Below, piece after piece: positions 36,224-45,827 of a DNA stretch of 64,000 nt. The stretch is from Clostridia bacterium (GTDB lineage: Bacteria > Bacillota > Clostridia > Oscillospirales > Acutalibacteraceae). The number at the start of each line of letters is the position of its first letter. Within the stretch, counting starts at the first letter, position 1. The translations under genes and the position numbers were made by a program. A model generated the notes under the pieces. That model was given only the letters and a program-made list of their open reading frames with translations. It had not been told where the DNA came from and did not search any database. The DNA is taken from NCBI GenBank assembly GCA_017626295.1, contig JAGAJB010000009.1, positions 1 to 64,000 of the forward strand. The letters run 5' to 3'.

Positions 36224-36240
36224 AAAACAAAGGTGATTTT

Positions 36241-37158
36241 ATGAATATAACTGAACTCAAAAATAAAATAATCGAAGCAAAGAAAGAAACAGGCACGGTT
36301 GTGCTTGCCCACACATATCAGGACCCTGATATAATAGATATTGCGGATATTACAGGCGACAGTTTTTTCTTAAGTAAAAAAGCCGCTGAAATAAAAGCAA
36401 AAAGAGTGGTTATGTGCGGTGTTCGTTTTATGGGCGAAAGTGTTAAGATTCTTTCCCCCGAAACCGAAACTATTCTTCCCGTACCCTCTGCTACCTGTCC
36501 TATGGCGGAGCAGATTTTACCAGAAAGAGTCCGTAAATTTAAAGAGGAAAATCCCGAAACAGAGGTTGTTGCATATATTAACACCACCGCAGCCTTAAAG
36601 GCGGAGTGCGATGTGTGTGTTACAAGTTCTTCTGCTGTAAAGATTGTAGATAAAATTGAGGCTGATGATATTCTTTTTATTCCCGATCAGCATCTTGGTT
36701 CTTTTGTAAAAGAAAAGTTACCTCATAAAAATATCATTTTGTGGGACGGTTATTGTCCCGTTCACGCGCAACTTACCGCTGAAGATGTTTTAGAGTGTAA
36801 AAAGGAACATCCAGATGCAGTTTTTGCCGTTCATCCCGAATCACCTGCGGAGGTTGTGGCGCTTGCAGATATGGTGGGTGCAACAAGTGAAATTATAAAT
36901 TACGCGAAAGCACAAAAAGGCAAAGTTATTATAGGTACGGAGCGCGGAGTAGTAGATTACCTTGCACTTCACGAGGAAAACGGCGAGCGTTTTATCCAAC
37001 TTGCACCCGAAAAACTTTGCTGTGAAGATATGAAAAAAATATCTCTCGAAGATGTTTATAAAGCCATTATAGGCGAGGGTGGGGAGAAAATCGAACTTCC
37101 CGAAAAATTGAGAAAGAAAGCTCTTGTGAGCATAAATCGTATGTTGGAATTGGGGTAA
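36241..37158 (+). CDS. nadA: Quinolinate synthase A
   Basis: 305 aa. It condenses iminoaspartate with dihydroxyacetone phosphate to quinolinate in de novo NAD synthesis. Candidate [4Fe-4S] ligands are C86 (PSATCPMAE), C172 (DGYCPVHA) and C260/C261 (KLCCEDMK), with the ~86-residue spacing seen in characterised NadA. Other NadA blocks: VVLAHTYQDPDI, VAYINTTAALKAE, GTERGVVDYL. Strong ribosome binding site aaaggtgat. First gene of nadABC; nadB starts 4 bp later. Confidence 0.95.
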   Translation: MNITELKNKIIEAKKETGTVVLAHTYQDPDIIDIADITGDSFFLSKKAAEIKAKRVVMCGVRFMGESVKILSPETETILPVPSATCPMAEQILPERVRKFKEENPETEVVAYINTTAALKAECDVCVTSSSAVKIVDKIEADDILFIPDQHLGSFVKEKLPHKNIILWDGYCPVHAQLTAEDVLECKKEHPDAVFAVHPESPAEVVALADMVGATSEIINYAKAQKGKVIIGTERGVVDYLALHEENGERFIQLAPEKLCCEDMKKISLEDVYKAIIGEGGEKIELPEKLRKKALVSINRMLELG

Positions 37159-37162
37159 TAAA

Positions 37163-38635
37163 ATGAACCTTTCCGAATTAAAAAGACAATATAGTGTTGT
37201 TATTGTAGGCAGTGGGATTGCAGGTCTTTATGCTGCACTTAATTTTCCCGAAGATGTTGATATTTTGATGCTATCTAAAAAAGAACGGCATCAATCCAAC
37301 AGTTCTCTGGCGCAAGGAGGTGTGGCTTGTGTTCTTGACCTTGAAAATGACAGTTACGAACTTCACATTGAAGATACGCTTATTGCAGGCGGCAGAGCGA
37401 ATGATTTTGATGCGGTAACTCAACTTGTTGAAGAAGGTCCCGGGGATGTTCTCAGAACAATTGATTACGGTGTCGAGTATGACCGTGATGAAAACGGCGA
37501 ACTCGTAAAGACCCTTGAAGGCGGTCATTGCCGAAGAAGAATACTTCACCACAAAGACACTTCCGGTAAAGAAATGGTGGATAAACTCGTTCTTGCTGTA
37601 GAAAAACTTCCTAATGTTACCATTGCCGACGAAACTATGGTTACATCAATGAGCCGTATAAAGAACGGCTTCAAGATGGAAATTATGAGTGGCTCGGAGT
37701 TTAAAACAGTTTATGCAGATTTCTGCCTTCTTGCCTCGGGCGGAATCGGCAGAGTATATAAATATACTACTAATCCGTCAGTTGCAACAGGTGACGGCAT
37801 ACGCCTTGCCTACGAAATGGGTGCAAGCATAAAAAATCTCAGTTATGTTCAGTTCCACCCCACAGCGTTCAACGGTGCAAACCGTGAACAGTTCCTTATA
37901 AGCGAGGCTGTAAGGGGCGAGGGTGCATATCTTTTAAACTGCAACAAAGAGCGTTTTATGGACAGATACGACGAACGCCTTGAATTAGCCCCCCGAGACG
38001 TAGTTTCCCGTTCCATTATTATGGAATCACGGCGATTAGGCAGTAATAATTTCTATCTCGATATTCGATATAAGGGCGAGGAATTTATAAAAAACAGATT
38101 CCCCGGTATTTATGCGGGATGTCTTAAACAGGGCGTTGACATTTCAAAGGATTTAATTCCTGTTTTCCCTTGTCAGCATTATCTTATGGGCGGTATTGAA
38201 GTTGACCTTAACGCAAGGACAACTCTTCCCAGGCTTTATGCGGCAGGAGAGTGTTCCTGTACAGGTGTTCACGGCAGAAACCGACTTGCCAGCAACTCGC
38301 TTCTTGAGGCACTCGTTTTCGGAAGAAAGGCAGCGGAAGATATTACAAAATGCATAAGAGCAGGTTTCTTTAAGGCAAGTGTTCCCGAAGATGAAAAAGA
38401 GCCCGACAGAAACGGCGCACCGCTTCCGAAAGGAACAAGAACTGAAATTCGTGATATTTTACAGAGGGCATACTTTGTTATCCCCGATGAAGGTGCTATA
38501 CATCAAGGTAAAAAACGAATTGAAAATATACTTAACAGACTTAAAAACGGCAAATTTGCCGTGACGGCAGACTATTGCGAGGCATTATCGCTTGCAACGG
38601 TTGCTTATATAATACTCAAGGAGGTAGACAGATGA
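37163..38635 (+). CDS. nadB: L-aspartate oxidase
   Basis: 490 aa. FAD enzyme that oxidises L-aspartate to iminoaspartate for NadA. FAD-binding VVIVGSGIAGLYAAL, then SNSSLAQGGVA, the succinate-dehydrogenase-family block HHKDTSGKEMV, FHPTAF, EAVRGEGAYL, and the C-terminal flavin segment LYAAGECSCTGVHGRNRLASNSLLEAL (in pieces). In an anaerobe, fumarate or another acceptor probably replaces oxygen. The stop overlaps the nadC start (ATGA). Short compared with ~540-aa proteobacterial NadB because the C-terminal helical part is reduced. Confidence 0.94.
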   Translation: MNLSELKRQYSVVIVGSGIAGLYAALNFPEDVDILMLSKKERHQSNSSLAQGGVACVLDLENDSYELHIEDTLIAGGRANDFDAVTQLVEEGPGDVLRTIDYGVEYDRDENGELVKTLEGGHCRRRILHHKDTSGKEMVDKLVLAVEKLPNVTIADETMVTSMSRIKNGFKMEIMSGSEFKTVYADFCLLASGGIGRVYKYTTNPSVATGDGIRLAYEMGASIKNLSYVQFHPTAFNGANREQFLISEAVRGEGAYLLNCNKERFMDRYDERLELAPRDVVSRSIIMESRRLGSNNFYLDIRYKGEEFIKNRFPGIYAGCLKQGVDISKDLIPVFPCQHYLMGGIEVDLNARTTLPRLYAAGECSCTGVHGRNRLASNSLLEALVFGRKAAEDITKCIRAGFFKASVPEDEKEPDRNGAPLPKGTRTEIRDILQRAYFVIPDEGAIHQGKKRIENILNRLKNGKFAVTADYCEALSLATVAYIILKEVDR

Positions 38636-39468
38636 TTTTGCCCCAATTTTACGTAGACGATTTAATAAAAAATGCAATTAAAGAAGATATTAACTATATT
38701 GACGTAGCCACAGATTATCTTCTTGACGAAAACGAAGAGAGCGAAGCAATATTTGTTGCAAAGGCAGACGGTGTGCTTTGCGGTATCGACGTTGCAATGC
38801 GTGTATTCCGCCTTCTTGATGACAGTTTCACCTGTGTTCTTCATAAAAAAGACGGTGACGAGATTAAAAACGGCGAACTTATTGCAGAACTTAAAGGTAA
38901 AACGGTAAGGCTTTTAAAAGGCGAAAGAACGGCTTTAAACCTTATTCAGCATATGAGTGGTATTGCTACAATTACAAAGGAATGTGTAAAAGAAACCGTT
39001 GGTACTAACGCAACAATTGCAGATACCAGAAAGACACTTCCCGGACTTCGTTCTTTACAGAAATATGCCGTAACTTGTGGTGGCGGAAGAAATCACCGTT
39101 ACAATCTTTCCGACTGTGCAATGCTTAAGGACAACCATATAGATGCAAAGGGAGGCATAACCCCTGCGGTTAAAGCACTCCGTGAAAAAATCGGTCATAC
39201 CGTAAAAATCGAAGTTGAAACAAGAACCCTTGATGAAGTTAAAGAAGCGCTCACTGCGGGTGCGGATATTATAATGCTCGACAATATGTCTAACGAAACA
39301 ATGGCAGAGGCGGTAAAAATCGTTGACGGTAAGGCGTTGCTTGAAGCATCGGGAAATCTTACAAAAGAAAGACTTCGCAGTGTGGCAGAGTTAGGCGTGG
39401 ATATTCTTTCAATAGGCGCGCTCACCCATTCCGTAACTGCTTTCGATATTTCAATGAGAATGAAATAA
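38632..39468 (+). CDS. nadC: Nicotinate-nucleotide pyrophosphorylase (carboxylating)
   Basis: 278 aa from ATG 38632, which overlaps the nadB stop and follows aaggagg. It makes nicotinate mononucleotide from quinolinate and PRPP. Typical blocks: ALNLIQHMSGIAT, ADTRKTLPGLR, KYAVTCGGGRNHRYNLSD, LKDNHI, KIEVETRTLDE, IMLDNM and the closing SIGALTHS. Completes the nadABC operon. No terminator is evident before the next gene, 69 bp away, which has its own -10-like element. Confidence 0.95.
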   Translation: MILPQFYVDDLIKNAIKEDINYIDVATDYLLDENEESEAIFVAKADGVLCGIDVAMRVFRLLDDSFTCVLHKKDGDEIKNGELIAELKGKTVRLLKGERTALNLIQHMSGIATITKECVKETVGTNATIADTRKTLPGLRSLQKYAVTCGGGRNHRYNLSDCAMLKDNHIDAKGGITPAVKALREKIGHTVKIEVETRTLDEVKEALTAGADIIMLDNMSNETMAEAVKIVDGKALLEASGNLTKERLRSVAELGVDILSIGALTHSVTAFDISMRMK

Positions 39469-39494
39469 TTGTAGATTTTTAAATATGGATATGA

Positions 39495-39500
39495 TATACT
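39495..39500 (+). promoter_or_regulatory. -10-like element upstream of the teichoic-acid/GT4 gene
   Basis: TGATATACT gives a -10 TATACT with a nearby TG element; the -35 (TAGATT, 17 bp upstream) is weak. It would separate this gene from nadABC. Confidence 0.4.
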
Positions 39501-39537
39501 GATTTTCAGGTGTATATATGTATTTCGGAGGGGCATT

Positions 39538-41967
39538 ATGAAAGACAAACTTATAAAGTTCTTTAAACGATCATCGATTTTTAAGTGGTTTAAGTTTACA
39601 TTACCAAAACTCAGATACACCCACTATTTCAAAAAACTTAAAATTGATGAAAAAGCAATTCTTTTAGAATCTCAGCACGGAACAGAGTTCAGCGGTAATA
39701 TGTTCTACTTAATAAAAGAACTTGCCACTAACGAAGAGTATAAATCATATAAGGTTTATGTCAGTTGCCGTGTGGGTAATAAAGCAAAAGTTGAAATAAT
39801 TTTTGAAAAATACGGCATTGAGAATGTCACACCCGTTGTATTGTCAACATTTAAGTATATGAAATTGTTGGCTTCTGCAAAGTACCTTTTCAATGACAAT
39901 ACATTTTTGCCTTTTTATCTTAAAAAACCCGGACAAGTTTACCTTAACACCTGGCACGGAACACCCCTTAAAACTTTAGGTAAGGGTATTCGCAACGCCA
40001 TGCACGGCATAGGTAATGCTCAGAAGAACTTTATAGCAGCCGACTATCTTCTTTATCCCAATACATACACTATGGAGCATATGATAGAGGACTATATGCT
40101 TGAAAATGTTGCTTTGGGTAAAGCGGTTCTTGCAGGTTATCCCAGAAATACTGCCTTTTTTAATAAAGAGAGAGGCAGAGAAATTCTTGAAGAACTTGAA
40201 ATTCAGGATAAAAAAGTTTACGCATATATGCCTACTTGGCGCGGTTCGGTAGGCAATATTGATGCTAAAGCCAACGCATATTTCCAATATTATCTTTACG
40301 AACTTGATAAAATCCTTTCGGATGACGAAATTGTTTACCTTAATCTTCATCCCATTGCAAAAAAAGACGTAGATTTTACAACATTCAAACACATTCGCAA
40401 TTTCCCAAGCGATTACGAAACTTATGATTTCCTTAACTGTGCCGAGTGTCTTGTAACAGACTATTCAAGCGTTTTCTATGATTACGCAGTTACAGGTAAG
40501 AAGATTATTCTCTTCACATTCGATGAAGAAGATTATTTTGCAGACCGCGGTGTTTACAAACCTCTTTCTGCATTGCCCTTTACAAACGTTAAGACCGTAG
40601 AAGATTTGCTTAAAGAAATGCGTACACCAAAGAATTACGACGATAAAGCATTTCTTGAAGAATACTGCACTTACGACTGCCCCGAAGCAGCCAAGGCATT
40701 GTTGGATTTCACAATTCTCGGCAAAAAGACCGACCTTGTTAAAGAAGTTGAAATTGCTAAAAACGGCAAGAAAAATATTCTTCTTTATCTCGGTAATCTT
40801 GACCAGAACGGTATTACAACTTCCGGTGTAAACCTTCTTAATAACCTTGACCCCACAGAGTACAACTATTATGTTTCATTCCCCGCAGAACGCGGTAAAC
40901 TTCATCAGGATACAATCGCAAACTTACCCGAGGGTGTTAACTATATTCCTGTTCAGGGCGTATTTAACCTCAGTTTCCTTAAAAAGAAAATGTGGATGCG
41001 CTTTAACAGAAGAAAATTCCCCTTTGCACCTATGATGGCACTTATGAAAAAAGAGTGGCAGTACGAAATTCAGAGAATTTACGGCGGCGCACCCTTTGAC
41101 AGCGCAATTCAGTTTAACGGCTATGAAACAAAGATGATTCTCTTGTTCTCTCAGTTTAAATGCAATAACGGTATCTATGTTCACAGCGATATGGTTAAGG
41201 AAAGAGAACTTAAAGGAAATCAGAGAAAATCCGTTCTCAGTTATGCTTATAAAACATACGATAACGTTGCACTTGTTACGGAAGATATTGTTGACTCCAC
41301 CGCATCTTTCGTAAGAAAAACAGACAACTTTAAAATCGCTCACAATATTATTGCATACGATGAAATCGTAAGAAAAGGTAACGGCGAAATCGAATTTGAT
41401 GAGGGCGTTACACAGAGCAATAAAGATATTGAAGAGTTAAAAGATATTCTTGACAGCGATGCAAAAGTTCTTATAAGTGTTGGCAGATTTTCACCCGAAA
41501 AAGACCATAAACGTATGATAAATGCGTTTAATAACGTCTGGCAGGAGAATAAAAACACATACTTTATCATTATCGGCGGCATTCAGCGTGACGGTATTTA
41601 TGATGAACTTTGTGAATACGTAAAAACACTTCCATGCGGAGAAAATGTTATCCTTATCCTTTCAATGACAAACCCCTTGCCCATAGTTAAAAAATGCGAC
41701 GGCTTTATCCTTGCATCACATTACGAGGGCTTCGGTCTTGTTCTTGTTGAAGCGGATATTCTCGGCTTACCTGTTGTTTCAACTGATATAACAGGTCCCA
41801 GAACGTTTATGAAAAAGAATAATGGTACTCTTGTTGAAAATACACAGGCAGGCGTTGAAAAAGGTTTCAGACTTCTTATTGAAGGCAAAGTGCCCATGCT
41901 CACAACCGACTATCAGGAATATAACAGACAGGCGATAGCGGAGTTCAAAGCAATAATAGAAAAATGA
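39538..41967 (+). CDS. CDP-glycerol glycerophosphotransferase (TagF-like)/GT4 glycosyltransferase fusion
   Basis: 809 aa with two catalytic halves. Residues ~1-395 match the glycerophosphotransferase fold of TagB/TagF: ESQHGTEFSGN, LNTWHGTPLKTLGKGI (His ~140), MPTWRGS, LHPIAKKD, and DYSSVFYDYA (~310). Residues ~405-809 are a GT-B, GT4-type transferase: VSFPAERGKLH, SVGRFSPEKDH, and the E-x7-E segment HYEGFGLVLVEAD. It probably adds glycerol phosphate and a sugar to a wall or lipid-linked polymer at the inner membrane face. Whether both halves act on the same polymer is unknown. Followed by a strong terminator. Confidence 0.85.
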   Translation: MKDKLIKFFKRSSIFKWFKFTLPKLRYTHYFKKLKIDEKAILLESQHGTEFSGNMFYLIKELATNEEYKSYKVYVSCRVGNKAKVEIIFEKYGIENVTPVVLSTFKYMKLLASAKYLFNDNTFLPFYLKKPGQVYLNTWHGTPLKTLGKGIRNAMHGIGNAQKNFIAADYLLYPNTYTMEHMIEDYMLENVALGKAVLAGYPRNTAFFNKERGREILEELEIQDKKVYAYMPTWRGSVGNIDAKANAYFQYYLYELDKILSDDEIVYLNLHPIAKKDVDFTTFKHIRNFPSDYETYDFLNCAECLVTDYSSVFYDYAVTGKKIILFTFDEEDYFADRGVYKPLSALPFTNVKTVEDLLKEMRTPKNYDDKAFLEEYCTYDCPEAAKALLDFTILGKKTDLVKEVEIAKNGKKNILLYLGNLDQNGITTSGVNLLNNLDPTEYNYYVSFPAERGKLHQDTIANLPEGVNYIPVQGVFNLSFLKKKMWMRFNRRKFPFAPMMALMKKEWQYEIQRIYGGAPFDSAIQFNGYETKMILLFSQFKCNNGIYVHSDMVKERELKGNQRKSVLSYAYKTYDNVALVTEDIVDSTASFVRKTDNFKIAHNIIAYDEIVRKGNGEIEFDEGVTQSNKDIEELKDILDSDAKVLISVGRFSPEKDHKRMINAFNNVWQENKNTYFIIIGGIQRDGIYDELCEYVKTLPCGENVILILSMTNPLPIVKKCDGFILASHYEGFGLVLVEADILGLPVVSTDITGPRTFMKKNNGTLVENTQAGVEKGFRLLIEGKVPMLTTDYQEYNRQAIAEFKAIIEK

Positions 41968-41973
41968 TAAAAG

Positions 41974-42006
41974 AAAAAATCTCTCGCACTCCGCGAGAGA
42001 TTTTTT
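41974..42006. terminator. Bidirectional terminator
   Basis: Perfect stem aaaaaatctctcgc/gcgagagatttttt with a 5-nt loop, between the convergent fusion gene and the ABC exporter. Confidence 0.92.
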
Positions 42007-42023
42007 GTGTCTGAAGTAAGAAT

Positions 42024-43991
42024 TTACGAAAGTTCAAACTGTCCTGTATAGAGTTTATAGTACTTTCCTTGTTCTTCAATTAAAGTATCGTGGTCGCCTT
42101 TTTCTATAATTTCGCCGTTTTCAAGCACCATAATTGCGTTTGAATTGCGGACGGTTGAAAGTCTGTGGGCAATAACAAAAACAGTTTTACCCTCCATAAG
42201 TTTATCCATACCTTTTTCAATAAGGCGTTCAGTTCTTGTGTCAATGGAACTTGTGGCTTCGTCAAGGATAAGAACGGGCGGGTCCGCAACAGCGGCACGG
42301 GCAATGGCAAGAAGTTGGCGCTGACCTTGTGAAAGGTTACTGCCGTCACCCTTAAGCATAGTGTTATAACCGTCGGGGAGTCTTGTAATAAAACTGTCTG
42401 CATTGGCAATTTTTGCCGCCCTTACAACGTCCTCGTGGGTTGCGTCAAGTTTACCGTAACGTATATTTTCTTCAACAGTACCTGTGAAAAGGTGTGTATC
42501 CTGTAAAACCATTGCAAGTGAACGGCGCAAATCATCTTTCTTAATCTTTTTGATGTTTATACCGTCGTATGTGATTTTACCCTCTTGAATATCATAGAAA
42601 CGGTTAATAAGGTTTGTAATTGTAGTTTTACCTGCACCGGTAGAGCCGACGAAGGCGATTTTCTGACCGGGTTTTGCGTAAAGGGAAACATTTTTAAGAA
42701 CAGTCTTTTTGCCGTCGTATGAGAAAGTAACATTGTGGAAACGAACGTCACCTTTAAGAGGAGTGTAGGTTACGCTGCCGTCAGCGGAGTGGGGATGTTT
42801 CCAAGCCCAAGAACCGGTTCTTTCTTCGGATTCCGTAATGTTTCCGTTTTCGTCGAATTTTGCATTCACAAGAGTAACGTAGCCGTTATCTTCCTCGGGT
42901 ACAGTGTCGATAATGTCGAAAATTCTTTCAGCACCTGCAAGGGCCGCAAGAACATTGTTCATTTGCTGAGAAACCTGTGTTATGGGGTTGGAGAATTGCC
43001 TTGTGTATTGCAAGAATGATGCCAGAGAGCCTATTGTAAGCGCACCCTCTACACCGCCGAGGAAAACTCCTAAAGCGCCTGTTTGGTAATCGCCTAAATT
43101 AAGGATTATAAAAGCACCTAATGCAGCGGAGAGAGCAAAGTTAATGTAAGAAATATTTCCCATAATGGGCATAAGTATGCTTGCAAAAGTGTGGGCGTTG
43201 GTTGCAGATTTTCTGAAATCTTCATTTATATCCACAAAAGTTTCTTTAGTTTTGCCTTCTCTGCAGAAAACTTTTACAACCTTAAGACCTTCAATGAGTT
43301 CTTCAATATAACCGTTTACGCTACCCACAGCGGCTTGCTGTTTTCTGAAATACCGTGAACTTTTACCGCCTATAAATTTGATTACTGCAAGCATAATGAA
43401 AAGCATAACAATAATAAGACAGGTAAGCGCAGGGCTGATATAAAGCATCATTGCAAATATACCCACTGCGGTGACGAAGGAAGAAATTGTCTGTACAAGA
43501 CCCTGGCTTATAGCCTCGCGGACTGTGTCAACGTCGTTTGTAAAACGGCTCATAAGTTCACCGTGAGTATGGGTGTCAAAATATTTAATAGGTAAATCTT
43601 GCAAGTGGTCGAAAAGGTCGCGTCTTAAAAGATTTAATGTGTTCTGTGATACGTTAAGCATAAGTCGGGCGTGTATATACTGCGAGGCAGCACCTGCAGC
43701 GTATAAAACGCCCAAAACTACAAGGAGTTTAATAACAACGCTCATATCGTTGGACCCTGTATTCAGTAAAACGCCTATTTCATTTATAATAGGGGCAAGC
43801 AGGTATGTTCCTGCAATATTTGCAAAGGCAGCAAAAAGAACTAATAAAATAACTATTACAAGAAGTCCTTTGCTTTTTGCAACGTAAGAGAGAAGTCTGC
43901 CAATTGTCTTTCCCACATTCTTTGGTTTTTCAAATTTCATTTTACCGCCGGGGCCACCGGGACCCTGGGCTTTTTTACGGTTTTCAGCCAA
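42024..43991 (-). CDS. ABC exporter half-transporter, catalytically complete subunit
   Basis: 655 aa from TTG 43991 (MAENRKKAQGPGG), 8 nt after aaaggag; the GTG at 44000 is too close to that site. A Pro/Gly/Lys-rich N-terminal tail, six transmembrane helices (~40-340), then the nucleotide-binding domain: Walker A GSTGAGKTT, Walker B LILDEATSSID with the catalytic Glu, switch AHRLS, and a non-consensus signature LSQGQ. An insert around 385-415 precedes the ATPase. It pairs with the upstream subunit, whose site is degenerate, as in BmrCD/TM287-288-type multidrug exporters. Confidence 0.9.
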   Translation of the reverse strand: MAENRKKAQGPGGPGGKMKFEKPKNVGKTIGRLLSYVAKSKGLLVIVILLVLFAAFANIAGTYLLAPIINEIGVLLNTGSNDMSVVIKLLVVLGVLYAAGAASQYIHARLMLNVSQNTLNLLRRDLFDHLQDLPIKYFDTHTHGELMSRFTNDVDTVREAISQGLVQTISSFVTAVGIFAMMLYISPALTCLIIVMLFIMLAVIKFIGGKSSRYFRKQQAAVGSVNGYIEELIEGLKVVKVFCREGKTKETFVDINEDFRKSATNAHTFASILMPIMGNISYINFALSAALGAFIILNLGDYQTGALGVFLGGVEGALTIGSLASFLQYTRQFSNPITQVSQQMNNVLAALAGAERIFDIIDTVPEEDNGYVTLVNAKFDENGNITESEERTGSWAWKHPHSADGSVTYTPLKGDVRFHNVTFSYDGKKTVLKNVSLYAKPGQKIAFVGSTGAGKTTITNLINRFYDIQEGKITYDGINIKKIKKDDLRRSLAMVLQDTHLFTGTVEENIRYGKLDATHEDVVRAAKIANADSFITRLPDGYNTMLKGDGSNLSQGQRQLLAIARAAVADPPVLILDEATSSIDTRTERLIEKGMDKLMEGKTVFVIAHRLSTVRNSNAIMVLENGEIIEKGDHDTLIEEQGKYYKLYTGQFELS

Positions 43992-44007
43992 TTGTAACAC
44001 TCCTTTC

Positions 44008-45807
44008 TTATTGTTCCATTTTGCTTTCTTGCTGTGAGAAATACACTTCTTTGTATATTTCGTTTCGCGAAAGCAATTCGTCGTGGTTGCCTATATCATT
44101 TATTTTACCGTCATCAAGGACGATTATTTTATCTGCGTGTTGAATAGAGTTGATGCGCTGTGCAATTATGATTTTTGTTGTATCGGGAAGAAGATTTTTC
44201 ATTCCCTCTCTGATTCTGCCGTCAGTAGCGGTATCCACGGCACTTGTTGAGTCATCAAGAATAAGTACGTTAGGCTTTTTGAGAATGGCTCTGGCAATAC
44301 AAAGTCTTTGTTTCTGACCGCCCGAAACGTTGACACCGCCTTGGCCTAAGTCTGTTTTATATCCGTCGGGGAAACTCATAACGAAATCGTCCGCCTGTGC
44401 GATTTTTGCAGCGGCTCTGATTTCGTCAAGCGTTGCGTTTTCGTTACCCCAACGCAAGTTTTCTTCTATTGTACCTGAGAAAAGGAGGTTTGTTTGAAGC
44501 ACCATTGAAACGCTGTCGCGAAGAACGTGAAGTTTATAATCTTTAACGTTTCTGCCGCCTACAAGGACTTCACCCTCCGTTGTGTCATAAAGGCGGGGGA
44601 TAAGCTGTACAAGGGAAGTTTTGGCACTGCCCGTACCACCCAGAATACCTACGGTTTCACCGGATTTTATAGTGAGATTTATATCTTTAAGAACGTTGTT
44701 TTCTGCATTCTTACTGTATTTAAAGCAAACGTTTCTGAATTCAATACTGCCGTCTTTAACGGTCGCACTTTCATCAGCATTTTCGTCATTGATGTCGGGT
44801 TTTTCTTCCAAAACTTCGCATATACGGTTCATAGATGCCTTAGCCATAACCGACATAACGAAAATCATGGAAATCATCATCAAAGACATAAATATCTGCT
44901 GGATATAGGTGATGAAACTCATAAGGTCGCCAAGATACATATCACCGCCCAATATAAGTTTTGCGCCGACCCAGAGAACGAGAATAATACAGGTGTAAAT
45001 TGACACCGCCATTATGGGATTGTTGAGAATAATGAGTTTCTCGGCGAAAATAGATGCATCTTTTATCTCGTCGTTTGATACGCGGAATTTTTCTTTTTCG
45101 TGTTTTGATCTTACAAAGGCTTTAACAACTCTTGCACCTATGAGGGTTTCCTGAATGTAGTTGTTGAGTTTATCGTATTTTTTAAATAATTGTGTGAAAC
45201 GCTTGTGTGCAGCCGCACCGATAAGAAGAATAAGAGCAAACATAACAGGCGCAATGCACATAAATATAAGCGATAATTTTTTATTTATGCTGAATGCCAT
45301 TGATATAGCCATAGCAAACATAAGCGGTGAACGGATAAGCATTCTTATAGCCATCATAAATGCCATCTGAACCATATTTATATCCGTAGTCATACGCGTA
45401 ATGAGAGAACCGGTGGAGAATTTATCAATGTTTGAGAAAGAAAAGTCCTGTATTTTATTGAAAATACCTTTTCTGAGTTCAGCACCGAAACCCATACCTG
45501 CTTTTGCGGCAAAGTAGGCAGCACCCGCACCGCAGGCGAGAGAAATCATAGCGATACCGAACATAAGACCGCCCGTGGCAAGTATAAGGTCAGTTCCCGC
45601 TAAATTGCCGAAACCCAGAGTAATAAGAATATCCGCAATAAAACTTTCTTTTTCCGCCAGGGATTGACCGCTGATACCGCAGTCAACGATAATCGACATT
45701 AAAAGAGGTATTATTACTTCTATAAGCACTTCGCACACAATCGCAAGGGGCGAAAGTATTGCAAAAAGCCTGTATTTTTTTGCATAGGGCAAAAGTTTTC
45801 TTATCAT
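44008..45807 (-). CDS. ABC exporter half-transporter, degenerate-site subunit
   Basis: 599 aa, six transmembrane helices and a C-terminal ATPase domain. The P-loop reads GGTGSAKTS, with Ala in place of the Gly before the Lys. Walker B is LILDDSTSAVD, with Asp instead of the catalytic Glu, and the switch is AQR instead of AHR. The signature VSGGQKQR is intact. This is the expected degenerate half of a heterodimer. It lies 16 bp upstream of its partner and 20 bp after marR, all in one operon. Substrate likely a drug, lipid or peptide; not predictable. Confidence 0.9.
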   Translation of the reverse strand: MIRKLLPYAKKYRLFAILSPLAIVCEVLIEVIIPLLMSIIVDCGISGQSLAEKESFIADILITLGFGNLAGTDLILATGGLMFGIAMISLACGAGAAYFAAKAGMGFGAELRKGIFNKIQDFSFSNIDKFSTGSLITRMTTDINMVQMAFMMAIRMLIRSPLMFAMAISMAFSINKKLSLIFMCIAPVMFALILLIGAAAHKRFTQLFKKYDKLNNYIQETLIGARVVKAFVRSKHEKEKFRVSNDEIKDASIFAEKLIILNNPIMAVSIYTCIILVLWVGAKLILGGDMYLGDLMSFITYIQQIFMSLMMISMIFVMSVMAKASMNRICEVLEEKPDINDENADESATVKDGSIEFRNVCFKYSKNAENNVLKDINLTIKSGETVGILGGTGSAKTSLVQLIPRLYDTTEGEVLVGGRNVKDYKLHVLRDSVSMVLQTNLLFSGTIEENLRWGNENATLDEIRAAAKIAQADDFVMSFPDGYKTDLGQGGVNVSGGQKQRLCIARAILKKPNVLILDDSTSAVDTATDGRIREGMKNLLPDTTKIIIAQRINSIQHADKIIVLDDGKINDIGNHDELLSRNEIYKEVYFSQQESKMEQ

Positions 45808-45827
45808 TATTTACGTACTCCTTTCGG

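Noticed and set aside
44527-45003. 158-codon plus-strand frame antisense to the ABC exporter
   Set aside because: Mirror of conserved ATPase-domain codons; no independent support.
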